Shown here in pieces: positions 27,439-36,216 of a stretch of 64,000 bases of DNA. Under the pieces are notes generated by a model. It was not told the origin of the DNA, did not search any database, and was given only the letters and a program-made list of their open reading frames with translations. Made by a program: the position numbers and the translations under genes. The stretch spans positions 434,001 through 498,000 of the forward strand of contig NZ_JAINFL010000003.1 in NCBI RefSeq assembly GCF_022458895.1, read 5' to 3'. How positions within the stretch are numbered: position 1 is the first letter of the stretch; every line of letters starts with the position of its first letter. The DNA comes from Roseihalotalea indica. GTDB lineage: Bacteria; Bacteroidota; Bacteroidia; Cytophagales; Cyclobacteriaceae.

Positions 27439-28503
27439 TCATTCGTTTGAGGGTGAATTTCCTTTAGCACGTTTTTGAAAAGGTAAATTATCCGGTAACA
27501 CATTATGTTTTTGAGCATCTTTAATTAACCGATGAATGGCAACCTGAGTGAACTTTTTGCCTCTCCGTGTAGTCTTACCTATACTGTTAAAATAATCAGC
27601 TACTCCTTGCTCAGTTTCCGCTTTCCCTTCATCAATAGCTCTAAGCACGAGGGGCGCATGTTCTGCCAAATGCAAATCTGCCGCCTTTTGATTGTATTGA
27701 GGTCCCACGCGAGCAGACTTTTCTTTTAACTGCTGATATTTTTTGCTAATACTTGCTTTAGCTTTTATAAATGCGCTTTCGTCATTATCTCGAAACGATT
27801 TTTCCAAAAGATAGAAATCTTCAATAAGATCATCATCCACTTTCTCCCAGTAACTCCTCCACTGATCTAAAATATCTCTTTCTAAAGCAGAAATGATATT
27901 CTTAAAATTTTTAGTGACTATATCATAAGATGCACCAAACTTATCATAGTAGTAAAAAATATGCAAAAGCGTATTTCTTTCAGTTTTCAACAAATGCTCT
28001 GACTTATTTATGTAATTTATACTTTCGATATGATAAGCATCATAGCCTTTTAATTCTTGCCCCTCCCTGTTATTGAAAAAAAAATCAATGTAATCAAAAG
28101 CGCTACGAAAAAGTCTTTTCTTTTCTAAGGACGACAATATATCGAGAAGATTTTCAAAATATCTTTCGCGATCTTCATAGTCATATTTTTTTAAATATTG
28201 TTGTGCTGCAAATTTTGACTTTAAAATTTGATACTGTTCCAGATAGTTATTTTCTATATCTAAGTATTCTTTATAAGACAGGAAATTATACAGGAGCTTA
28301 TGAGCATACTTATCTAGTTTAAGAAAGTGTGCCTTCTCTAACAAACTTAATACATCACTATCGCCTTCTAAGCCTCCGACAATTCGTTGTTGGGGGGATA
28401 ATTGTTTTACTGTCTGATATAATTTTTCAAAGGTTTTTTTTGAATTTTTCTCTACTAATTCGATGTAGACATTTTTTTGCGTCTCATGACTTTGAGATAA
28501 CAT
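27439..28503 (-). CDS. Hypothetical protein with a recombinase-like C-terminal helix-turn-helix
   Basis: A 354-aa helical protein rich in Tyr, Leu and Lys (for example YAHKLLYNFLSYKEYLDIENN), AT-rich in sequence. Residues about 275-340 (LRAIDEGKAETEQGVADYF, then GKTTRRGKKFTQVAIHRLIKDA) resemble the DNA-binding 'recombinase' segment of large serine recombinases (pattern A..LN..G..TRRGK.W....V.R.L), but there is no resolvase catalytic domain. It might be a DNA-binding regulator. Its composition differs from the GC-richer neighbours on both sides, suggesting a separate origin. Confidence 0.5.
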   Translation of the reverse strand: MLSQSHETQKNVYIELVEKNSKKTFEKLYQTVKQLSPQQRIVGGLEGDSDVLSLLEKAHFLKLDKYAHKLLYNFLSYKEYLDIENNYLEQYQILKSKFAAQQYLKKYDYEDRERYFENLLDILSSLEKKRLFRSAFDYIDFFFNNREGQELKGYDAYHIESINYINKSEHLLKTERNTLLHIFYYYDKFGASYDIVTKNFKNIISALERDILDQWRSYWEKVDDDLIEDFYLLEKSFRDNDESAFIKAKASISKKYQQLKEKSARVGPQYNQKAADLHLAEHAPLVLRAIDEGKAETEQGVADYFNSIGKTTRRGKKFTQVAIHRLIKDAQKHNVLPDNLPFQKRAKGNSPSNE

Positions 28504-28626
28504 TTTATTTTGCTTATTTTAATACATTCATATAAATGAATTATATATTTTATTTAAGAGCTGAGTGTCCTACCACCCAGCTCTTTGTGAAAGCTTTCAT
28601 CAATTCTTCACTTAACACTAATTCAA

Positions 28627-29274
28627 ATGAGAAAAACTCAAAACAATCACACTCGAAGATACAGAAAAATTTCTGTATTCCTGTTCTTTGTTGCAGTCAC
28701 CTTCCTATTCTGGTCACTGTTATCTATGGCTTCCAGTGACGCTCAACCGTCTACAGAGCCTTTACCTGTTTCTAGACTAGAGACTTCCACCCTGCAAAGC
28801 GCAGCTCTTGAGGCCTCCACCGTCTCGGCTATCTCAAATCAGGGGGATAAGATGGTGAGCCTTTTTTATGCCCATTTTTTCATTGATATGCGGATAGAAG
28901 GAGGAGTGAAAAACATGCAGTCCCGGAAAAACATGGTCAAACGTGCCCTTGTCTACTTCCTCAGCAGGATGGAGCCGAGCATGGTAAGCGGTGACTTTGA
29001 TCGGATGCTGGTGCACGAAATCTACCCGATGTTGCTGGAGAAAATCCTTGAAGATACAGCTGTGGTAGACCAGATCTTCGCCCGCTCTTTACTGGTAGAG
29101 TACCAACTTCAAAACATCGCACCGCAAGATGTTTACTCCAACTTCCGGGTGCCCAGCCGAAAAGAAGTCTACGATGCGCTACAAATCATGATCGAGGAAG
29201 GATACCGGAAGGGCAGTATGCTTAGAACCGTCAAAGCGTATAAGGCGAAGCACGATATTCTTTATAAGGACTGA
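28627..29274 (+). CDS. Membrane-anchored or exported protein, 215 aa
   Basis: First gene of a probable four-gene membrane operon. A basic N-terminus (MRKTQNNHTRRYRK) and a hydrophobic helix (ISVFLFFVAVTFLFWSLLSM) act as signal or anchor; a Ser/Thr/Ala-rich linker follows, then a helical domain (about 75-215) with FYAHFFIDMRIEGG and a basic tail. No family recognised. Downstream genes encode a small membrane peptide, a multi-domain VWA membrane protein and a polytopic membrane protein, so it is likely a component of an envelope assembly. Confidence 0.6.
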   Translation: MRKTQNNHTRRYRKISVFLFFVAVTFLFWSLLSMASSDAQPSTEPLPVSRLETSTLQSAALEASTVSAISNQGDKMVSLFYAHFFIDMRIEGGVKNMQSRKNMVKRALVYFLSRMEPSMVSGDFDRMLVHEIYPMLLEKILEDTAVVDQIFARSLLVEYQLQNIAPQDVYSNFRVPSRKEVYDALQIMIEEGYRKGSMLRTVKAYKAKHDILYKD

Positions 29275-29366
29275 TACATTCAGCTAATAACGGCAATGGA
29301 GGTTTTTTTTAGGCCTCCATGTCTTCCTGCGCCTTTATTTACTTTTCCTCTTAACCTTTTACACCT

Positions 29367-29570
29367 ATGTATCCCTATAACCAACAGGAGCGTAGCGGCT
29401 CCGCATTCGGGTGGTTTGCCGTTTTGGTAATGGCGCTGATTTTATTCATATGCTACTCCGAACCCGCCCAGGCCTGCCTCATCCGCTTCATTGAACACGA
29501 TATACCACCTACGTGGGAGGATGCAGACGCTATATTTTCCTCATTTCTCCATCTACTAAAATTTAACTGA
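29367..29570 (+). CDS. Small membrane protein, 67 aa
   Basis: It has one membrane helix (GWFAVLVMALILFICY) after a polar N-terminus (MYPYNQQERSGSAF), then a short extracytoplasmic tail with EPAQACLIRFIEHDIPP. It ends one base before the next gene, so the two are translationally coupled. Function unknown; most likely a subunit or assembly factor for the 631-aa protein. Confidence 0.55.
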   Translation: MYPYNQQERSGSAFGWFAVLVMALILFICYSEPAQACLIRFIEHDIPPTWEDADAIFSSFLHLLKFN

Positions 29571-29571
29571 C

Positions 29572-31467
29572 ATGACAGTATTGCAGAAAATAGGAGCGGT
29601 GTTTTCTAAAAAGAACACCGCCCGCCATGCCAATCAGTTTATCGTGCCCGTTCAAAATACCTTCCAGAACACGGTTGCCCATCTGGAAAAACTTGCATTG
29701 GACGCAGGGCAACGCAAAGATCCGGAAAGACTGGATGATCTTATCGCTGACCTGAATAAAGCGGTTGATAATATCAAGACAGGTTTGAGCTACCACATGG
29801 AAAACGAACAGATTGACTTAGACGCTTCGTATACTGAGGCCGATGAAGGCCTGCACGCCATGACCGATGACGACAAACAGGCGGACTTCATCGAAGAATA
29901 CCGTGCCCTTCAACAGCCTGATTTGAATGAAGATCTCTCTCAACTTGAGCTCGAGATGAAGGCTATCCAGCGTGAGAAAAAAGCACTTAATAATGAGTTG
30001 GTGGATGCGCAGAGCCGGAAAGCGTTGGCAGAACGGCAAAACGCAACTGACAGTGCGCAGGGTCGCGTGAATGCCCGTAACGGACTGGTAATTTCTGTCT
30101 TCATTGGGCTTCTGGAAGTGGCCGCAAGCACCGGCCCTTTCACCCATCTGGGTGAGGGTATGATGGCCGGTCTCGGCGTACTTTTGGCCGTAGGGGTGAG
30201 TAGTATGCTGGTGCTGACCTCGCATCAGGGCGGCAGGGCTTGGGCTAAAAAGAATTTTGCCATGGCGTGGGCATGGTTACTCATCGGCGCCTTGCTTCTG
30301 ACAGCAGTCATCGCACTGCGGTTTTGGATTGGAGAAGCCGGCCTGATTGAAAACACCATCATCTCAGCGATCCTCATTGCACTTTATGCCGCTTCCTGGT
30401 TACTGGCATTGCGGTACTGGAAGGCCTGGGCGCTCACGCTCCACCAAAAGGAAATAGATGCCCTTTTTAAGAAGTTGGAGGCGTTGCAGAAGCTGGAGGA
30501 TAAGAAAACCAGTGCCATCAATAACAAAAAAGCACGGCACGATGTCAAAATCCGCAAAGAGCTGAACACTCAGAAACAGCGGCAAACTGCTGAGCATCGC
30601 CGCACACAGTTAGCGGTAAAAAAACTTGAAAACGACCGTAATACCGCCGAGATTTTTCTTGATCAGCTTCGGGAAAACGCCGTGGCCAAACTTCGCCAGA
30701 TGTATGAAGAAGGAACCCGGATCGCAAAGAACGGCGTCTACAGTCTTGCTCTACTCAGCATGTTATTACTCGGGGCTTGTGACATTAAGGAGGCCTCTAC
30801 CCAAAAGCAGGTCGTAATCGTAGATATTTCTTCTTCCTCCGGCGATGACAGTCTCAACACGGCGCAGGTTGTTTACGATTATAACGTGCAAAATATGGAC
30901 CTCTTAAATGACGAAGGTTGGTATGGCAAGGCGGTAGAGATCCAGGTTATGGTCGTAGGAGATGTACCCGGCGGAGAAGAACTAAATGCCATCGTTTTAG
31001 CAGCGCCGCCCATCCTACCGTTACGCAACCCCAAACGCCGGAGCCGGGAAATCCAAGCTTTCCTTGCCGCGCTCAAAGCAGAATTAGATCACGCCCTAGC
31101 CATGCGAGGGACAGCTGATAAAACCCAGCTTAACAGCACCCTGGTTAAGGCACTGAACGAACTGGGAAGGAGCGAGGCCCAGATGAAAAGTGTCCTCATC
31201 CTCTCGGACCTCGTCCACGACGGGTATGATGTGAACTTTCATAGCTATAAGCATAATCCAAGAGGGTTGCTTGCAGATGCGCACGTACTGAACGCCAAGC
31301 TGGATACGACCGGAAAGCTGGATTCCTTAAGCAACATTACCATTACGGTCGCCTACGCAGGCCAGAAAAACAAAGCACTTTTTCTGGCAGCATCTGAATT
31401 CTGGCGCCAGCGCTTCCGTGCCCGCAGCGATAGCCTGTCTGTCTCGGTGGTACGCAGCCTTCATTAG
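29572..31467 (+). CDS. Multi-domain membrane protein: coiled coil, four helices, internal lipobox, VWA
   Basis: The 631-aa product joins several parts. Residues 1-165 are helical and acidic with a coiled coil; about 172-280 hold four membrane helices; 285-390 form a second, basic coiled coil. Then comes YSLALLSMLLLGAC with Cys403, which looks just like a lipoprotein signal, followed by a VWA-like domain (413-631) with a MIDAS motif DISSS (D418, S420, S422) and SVLILSDLVHDG. The frame is open without a break, so this is either a true fusion or two genes fused by loss of a stop. It is coupled to the small gene before it. Function unknown; VWA domains usually mediate metal-dependent protein contacts. 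Confidence 0.65.
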   Translation: MTVLQKIGAVFSKKNTARHANQFIVPVQNTFQNTVAHLEKLALDAGQRKDPERLDDLIADLNKAVDNIKTGLSYHMENEQIDLDASYTEADEGLHAMTDDDKQADFIEEYRALQQPDLNEDLSQLELEMKAIQREKKALNNELVDAQSRKALAERQNATDSAQGRVNARNGLVISVFIGLLEVAASTGPFTHLGEGMMAGLGVLLAVGVSSMLVLTSHQGGRAWAKKNFAMAWAWLLIGALLLTAVIALRFWIGEAGLIENTIISAILIALYAASWLLALRYWKAWALTLHQKEIDALFKKLEALQKLEDKKTSAINNKKARHDVKIRKELNTQKQRQTAEHRRTQLAVKKLENDRNTAEIFLDQLRENAVAKLRQMYEEGTRIAKNGVYSLALLSMLLLGACDIKEASTQKQVVIVDISSSSGDDSLNTAQVVYDYNVQNMDLLNDEGWYGKAVEIQVMVVGDVPGGEELNAIVLAAPPILPLRNPKRRSREIQAFLAALKAELDHALAMRGTADKTQLNSTLVKALNELGRSEAQMKSVLILSDLVHDGYDVNFHSYKHNPRGLLADAHVLNAKLDTTGKLDSLSNITITVAYAGQKNKALFLAASEFWRQRFRARSDSLSVSVVRSLH

Positions 31468-31503
31468 GATCATTGGTTAGCACTTATTTTAAAACATACT
31501 CCC

Positions 31504-32244
31504 ATGATCACACCTAAATCCAGTCAGAAAGATTATGCCTCAAAAGGCGTAAAAAAATACGGTGATATGGCCCTCATTTACGGGGCCATTCACTCACCGG
31601 TCTTTCAGGAAATATTTAAAGGCTCGGATAATATGCTCTTCTTATTGGTCAAGCAGTGGTTACATTTCGTGATCGCGTCTATCGCATACTCTATGAGTGC
31701 TGTCTTTCGCTATCGCTTCGGCGTGCAGAGTTGCGGCATAGTACTCTCACTAACCACCCTCACCTTCGCATGCATCTTCAATACAATTCATATAATCAGC
31801 ATCCAGAAACCCTTTGCCATCTTTATGCTTCCGTTTGTACTCTACGGAAGAACGCCCGATGAATTCTATCAATGGATCGTCATTGATATCTACTCAGAAC
31901 GACTGCTTCTTTTTATGCTGGTTGTTGCGGCCCTGTCTGTCATTCACGTCACGGTGGCTTATGTCGGCGGCGGTCATTCCGATGTATCAAAGCGCGGTGT
32001 ATCCTGGATTTATACGATACTGGTATGGATGTTCTCTAAGTTACGGTGGATCAAAATCAATCCGTTTTTTATCGGGTGCGTCATTGAACCCGCGATTGTC
32101 ATCGGCTGCGGGGTAGCCATCTGGACCTACTGGCAGGATACCTACTTCGCCATTTGGTGCTGGATGATGGGAGGGTGCGAACTCTGGCAGCAGCTGGTCG
32201 ATAAATCCACCTCGCTTCACCAGCAATCCATCCTCCGTGCATAA
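31504..32244 (+). CDS. Polytopic membrane protein, 246 aa
   Basis: A hydrophobic protein with about five to six predicted membrane helices (for example LLVKQWLHFVIASIAYSMSA, LLLFMLVVAALSVIHVTVAY, AIVIGCGVAIWTYW) and a polar N-terminus of about 40 residues. No transporter or channel signature is recognised. It is the last gene of the membrane operon, 36 bp after the VWA gene, and is followed by a strong terminator. It could be the membrane platform for the VWA protein or, given its place between coupling protein and relaxase genes, part of a transfer-related apparatus; both are inference. Confidence 0.6.
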   Translation: MITPKSSQKDYASKGVKKYGDMALIYGAIHSPVFQEIFKGSDNMLFLLVKQWLHFVIASIAYSMSAVFRYRFGVQSCGIVLSLTTLTFACIFNTIHIISIQKPFAIFMLPFVLYGRTPDEFYQWIVIDIYSERLLLFMLVVAALSVIHVTVAYVGGGHSDVSKRGVSWIYTILVWMFSKLRWIKINPFFIGCVIEPAIVIGCGVAIWTYWQDTYFAIWCWMMGGCELWQQLVDKSTSLHQQSILRA

Positions 32245-32297
32245 TTAGGAATAAAGTCCTTTACAATAGACGTTGTTTTTGGTAGTGTACTCTCCTA

Positions 32298-32340
32298 ACG
32301 CGCTACCCGTGTCCACACAATTTGGGTAGCGCGTTTTTTT
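32298..32340 (+). terminator. Strong Rho-independent terminator
   Basis: A perfect 11-bp stem (ACGCGCTACCC at 32298-32308 with GGGTAGCGCGT at 32324-32334), a 15-nt loop and seven T. It closes the membrane operon just before the relaxase gene. Confidence 0.88.
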
Positions 32341-32372
32341 ATTTCCCCCACATTTTAAAAAGAGAACAAGCG

Positions 32373-35117
32373 ATGTTAGGCATTCACAAATCCTACAACA
32401 GCGTTGCTGCTACCCAATATTTTACGAACTCACTTTCTACCGAAGGCTATTACCTAAAAGATGATGTTAAAAGCCAATGGCAGGGGAAGACCGCTCAGTA
32501 CCTTGGCATGCAGGGACAGGAGGTGACCAGGGAGAACTTTTCCGATCTGGTTAATAATATCCACCCTGAGACAAAACAGCGGCTAACCGTTCGCAATGCC
32601 GAGAATAGGCGCGCTGGTTTTGATTTTACGTTTTCCGCCAGCAAGTCCGCCAGCGTAATGTATGGCATCACCAAAGATCCTGAAATATTAGAAGCTCATC
32701 GCCATGCATATGGTAAAGCCATGCAGGCCATTGAAGCGGATATCCAAACCCAGGCCAATACGAAGGATGAGCGCAATTATGAGACAACCGGTAATATCAT
32801 TTACGCCCCCTTTGATCACTTCACCAGCAGGCCGAGCGAAGTCATCATCAAGGGCAAAAAAACTTATGTCAGTGACCCGCAATTACATACTCACTGCTAC
32901 GTCCCGAATGTGACCTGGAATGCGAAAAAAGGACGCTTCCAAGCCCTGGAGGTGGGCAACATCCACCGCCTGGCAAGTTATTACGAGGCTGTCTACCACG
33001 CACATCTTTCTCACCGGCTTAATGAAATAGGCTATCAAACGCGGCGCACACATAAACGCTATGAGATTGAAGGTGTATCCCGCGATGTGATTGAGCGGTT
33101 TTCTAACAGGACAAAGCTTATTGAACAAACAGCCAGGGAGAAAGGCATTACCGATGCTAAGGCCAAAGCCGCATTAGGCGTTAAAACCAGACACTCCAAA
33201 GCCAAGGGCCTAAATGAAAAAGAATTACAGCGGCATTGGGTAGGAAGGCTCAGCCCCTCAGAGCTTAAGGACCTACAAACTCTAAAAGGCAAAGCGCAAA
33301 AAATACCATCTTCGCTTGATGCTGCGCAGGCCGTAGATCGTTCATTGGATCACCACTTGGAGCGTAATTCTGCCGTACAGGAGAAACGCGTTTTAGCATC
33401 AGCCCTTGCCTTAGGATACGGCACTTTACTTCCCAAAGATGTTCAAAAAGACCTTGATGCGCGCAAAAATATCCTGCGCTCTGATCGGGATACGATTACC
33501 TACATTACCACCAAAGAGATGGTGCGGGCTGAAGATCGTATGATTGAGCTTGCCACCAGCGGTAAAGGGAAATTTGCCCCGCTGCATCCCTCATATACGC
33601 CCAAGCAGGATTTCTTAAACCAGCAGCAGCGCAAAGCCATTAAAGACTTACTGGCATCCACCGATCAGGTAACGATTTTACGCGGAGCCGCCGGGGTGGG
33701 GAAGACCTCGTTATTAACGGAAGTCAGGGAAGCGAGTATCGCTGCCGGTAAATCCCTTTACGGCGTAGCCCCTTCTTCCCAGGCCGCCAAAGTATTAGAA
33801 CAGAAAGGCTTTGAGGCCAACACCATTGCCGGATTACTACACAATAAGGAAGCGCAGGACAAACTTCAAAATAACGTCCTACTGGTCGATGAAGCATCGC
33901 TGTGCGGCGTAAAGGTTAAAACGCAGCTTTTGGAACTGGCTAAAGAGAAAAATACCCGCGTCATCTTAAGCGGTGATATCGGTCAGCACGGGCCGCCCGG
34001 TCAATACGGCGATGCCCTACGTATCCTGCAAGAAAAGGCCAAGCTCAAAACAGCCCATGTCCAAAAAATCGTGCGGCAGAAACCGGAACAATACCGCAAA
34101 GCCGTTGAAGAGCTTTCCAGAGGCAATACGTTGGAAGGCTATCAGGTTTTAAATAGGATGGGGGCGGTCAAAGAAATACCCGAGGCCGAAGACCGGCTCA
34201 GAGTAATCGCTGATGATTACATCGGCTCCATTAAAAGTAACCGATCCGCGCTCATTGTCAGCCCTACACACGCTGAAGGCGACCTTATCAATGACATCGT
34301 GCGGGATAAACTGAAATCTGAGGGCCGCATTAAAGGCAAGGAGCGCACATTCACCACTTATAAAAACCTGTCCTTTACCGAAAGCCAGAAGAAAGACTTG
34401 GCCTTATATGAAGAAGGGCAAGTGGTGCGCTTTATTAAAAACCAAAAAGGCGGATATAAAGCCGGTGCTCACTACGAAATCTTGCCACGCGAAAAATCAG
34501 AGAGCGCTTCCATACGCTGCCTTGAGACCGGCAAGGTTTTTAAGCTTCCGAACAACCGGCCGCAGAATTATCAGGTCTACCAAAAATACCAAACACCCCT
34601 TGCCAAAGGGGATCTGCTCAGGCTTACCAATAATGCGAAAACGCTTGAGAATACTAAAATCAATAACGGGACGCGCTATCACGTTCAAGGGTTCACGCGG
34701 GCCGGAGATATCAAACTCAGCAACGGCAAAACGCTATCTAAAGACAACGGCCATTTTAAGCACGCTTATGCAGAAACCTCTCATAGCGCCCAGGGAAAGG
34801 ATGCCCAGGATGTTTATGTCTCTGTTTCTGACTTGTCGTTTTCTGCCGCCTCGCGGGAACAGTTTTATGTCTCGGTGAGCCGCGGAACACACTCAGCCAC
34901 CATTTACACATCTGATAAAGATGCCTTGAAAACCGCTATCGCAAAATCATCTCAGCGTATCACTGCCCGTGAGATCGCCGATGATGCTGAAAGCCGCATG
35001 ATGCACCAAAAGCAGCAAGCGCATTTACGCGATCTAAACGAAAAGATTAAAGGATATGAACGACCAAACCCCAGAGAAAGGACGCCTGAGCGCACAGTTC
35101 CAGCCCGATCCAAATAA
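32373..35117 (+). CDS. MobF-family relaxase-helicase (TrwC/TraI-like)
   Basis: It nicks oriT and unwinds the transferred strand. Start at ATG 32373, preceded by AAAGAGAAC, because MobF proteins begin in this way (MLGIHKSYNSVAATQYF). Relaxase part: N-terminal Tyr (Y8 or Y16), EGYYLKDDVKSQWQG, FDFTFSASKSASV and the HxH metal site in DPQLHTHCYVPNVTW (about 168-180). Helicase part: Walker A RGAAGVGKTSLL (near 440), Walker B VLLVDEAS, and SHSAQGKDAQDVYVSVS near the end. At 914 aa it is close to the TrwC size. The coupling ATPase at 9808 is its probable partner. The next gene starts inside its last 62 bases. Confidence 0.9.
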   Translation: MLGIHKSYNSVAATQYFTNSLSTEGYYLKDDVKSQWQGKTAQYLGMQGQEVTRENFSDLVNNIHPETKQRLTVRNAENRRAGFDFTFSASKSASVMYGITKDPEILEAHRHAYGKAMQAIEADIQTQANTKDERNYETTGNIIYAPFDHFTSRPSEVIIKGKKTYVSDPQLHTHCYVPNVTWNAKKGRFQALEVGNIHRLASYYEAVYHAHLSHRLNEIGYQTRRTHKRYEIEGVSRDVIERFSNRTKLIEQTAREKGITDAKAKAALGVKTRHSKAKGLNEKELQRHWVGRLSPSELKDLQTLKGKAQKIPSSLDAAQAVDRSLDHHLERNSAVQEKRVLASALALGYGTLLPKDVQKDLDARKNILRSDRDTITYITTKEMVRAEDRMIELATSGKGKFAPLHPSYTPKQDFLNQQQRKAIKDLLASTDQVTILRGAAGVGKTSLLTEVREASIAAGKSLYGVAPSSQAAKVLEQKGFEANTIAGLLHNKEAQDKLQNNVLLVDEASLCGVKVKTQLLELAKEKNTRVILSGDIGQHGPPGQYGDALRILQEKAKLKTAHVQKIVRQKPEQYRKAVEELSRGNTLEGYQVLNRMGAVKEIPEAEDRLRVIADDYIGSIKSNRSALIVSPTHAEGDLINDIVRDKLKSEGRIKGKERTFTTYKNLSFTESQKKDLALYEEGQVVRFIKNQKGGYKAGAHYEILPREKSESASIRCLETGKVFKLPNNRPQNYQVYQKYQTPLAKGDLLRLTNNAKTLENTKINNGTRYHVQGFTRAGDIKLSNGKTLSKDNGHFKHAYAETSHSAQGKDAQDVYVSVSDLSFSAASREQFYVSVSRGTHSATIYTSDKDALKTAIAKSSQRITAREIADDAESRMMHQKQQAHLRDLNEKIKGYERPNPRERTPERTVPARSK

Positions 35118-35469
35118 CCGCTTTAAGGCCGAGCCATCCGGATCAGCGCAGCACTATGCTGTAGCGATACAAAATATGGTGCTGAAGCGCTTCAAACTTA
35201 TTCTGCGTTCAGGCGAGAGCTATAGCCTGCCCTATTCTCTTTTGCCCATTTATATCTTCACCGATAGAGGCGATCTCCTGATCAAATCCTACGGTATTCT
35301 GATTACTATCCAGGGCCGGAACCTGAAGCCTATTGAAGAAGCCCTATCCAACGAAACCCTTCTTTGGGTTAAGGAAAGTCCCAGCGGACAGGACAGCGGT
35401 GACGGCTTTGTTTTTATCGCCGATATCCATATCGAGGGCAAAAGCATCTCAAAGATGCTCAATGAGTAA
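35056..35469 (+). CDS. Hypothetical protein, 137 aa
   Basis: It begins within the last 62 bases of the relaxase gene in another frame, so it is probably translationally coupled to it. The N-terminus is polar and Pro-rich; the middle (YSLPYSLLPIYIFTDRGDLLIKSYG in two parts) looks like a small beta-sheet domain. No family with a known function is recognised. Small proteins with this layout occur beside relaxase genes on alphaproteobacterial plasmids. Confidence 0.5.
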   Translation: MNDQTPEKGRLSAQFQPDPNNRFKAEPSGSAQHYAVAIQNMVLKRFKLILRSGESYSLPYSLLPIYIFTDRGDLLIKSYGILITIQGRNLKPIEEALSNETLLWVKESPSGQDSGDGFVFIADIHIEGKSISKMLNE

Positions 35470-35734
35470 ATCTTAAAGATTAATAACAGACCTTATTTTC
35501 TTCACCAAATCGGAAGCCTAAAAGCGCTGAAAAATGCGGGCGCATGCGTCCTATTTTTAAGCCCTTTCGCGGCACATGCTGCTTGGGCAGCAATTCCTTT
35601 GATTTGGTTCGCAAATAAGCCCCGTTCAAAAACGCTACCAGCATTTTTATGGCGCACCCTCCTCACGCCTCGCGGCATGAGGGGAACGTCAGAAAAATGA
35701 AACTAAACCCCAACGACATAGAAAGGAAACCATC
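35470..35734 (+). promoter_or_regulatory. GC-rich, hairpin-bearing leader before ssb
   Basis: 265 bp without a gene. It holds TGCTGC-TTGG-GCAGCA (about 35577-35592) and CCTCACGCC-TCGC-GGCATGAGG (about 35659-35682, one mismatch), neither followed by a T run. GAAAGGAAACC just before the ssb start codon is a good ribosome-binding site. It may be the ssb promoter and leader, or include oriT, which commonly lies near leading-region genes. Confidence 0.4.
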
Positions 35735-36139
35735 ATGTCAAACACTCAAGAAACCAAACTTTTTGCCGATACCAATATCACCATGAAATCAGGCCACCTG
35801 GTCAGGGATTGTGAAGTTATCGGGGAAGGCAGATATGCCAAGCTCAGAATAGCCAGCAATAAGCAATATGCAGGCGAAAACGGCGAAGTGCTTACCCAAA
35901 CCAACTATTTCGATGCGCTTGTTTCTAAAAACCTGAAAGAAGCCTTTGATACTGCCATCGCCCTTAAAAAAGGAGACTGGGTTTACCTAAAAGGAGAAGA
36001 CTCCACACGCTCATTTGATACCCCAGAAGGCTACAAGCAAACAGCCTCCACCATCTTTGCTTATAAAGTCGCGCTCAAGAAGAAAGCGGACAGCACCGAG
36101 AGCCAATCAGAAGCGCAAGCCGCGCCTGGCATGAACTAA
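35735..36139 (+). CDS. ssb: Single-stranded DNA-binding protein (plasmid-type SSB)
   Basis: A 134-aa protein with one OB-fold (about residues 15-105): GHLVRDCEVIGEGRYAKLRI, then YFDALVSKNLKEAFD and KKGDWVYLKGE. A short polar tail rich in Ser, Gln and Ala ends in PGMN; the canonical acidic SSB tip (DDDIPF) is missing, as in several plasmid SSB-like proteins. It would protect the incoming strand after transfer. It is the first of three leading-region genes (SSB, ArdC-like, Toprim). Confidence 0.75.
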   Translation: MSNTQETKLFADTNITMKSGHLVRDCEVIGEGRYAKLRIASNKQYAGENGEVLTQTNYFDALVSKNLKEAFDTAIALKKGDWVYLKGEDSTRSFDTPEGYKQTASTIFAYKVALKKKADSTESQSEAQAAPGMN

Positions 36140-36216
36140 GCCTATCAAGGGAATACGGGAAGCGACCTGTGTTCCCTTTTTTCTTTTCAATTTTTTTAAA
36201 GCAAGGAAACCAACCA

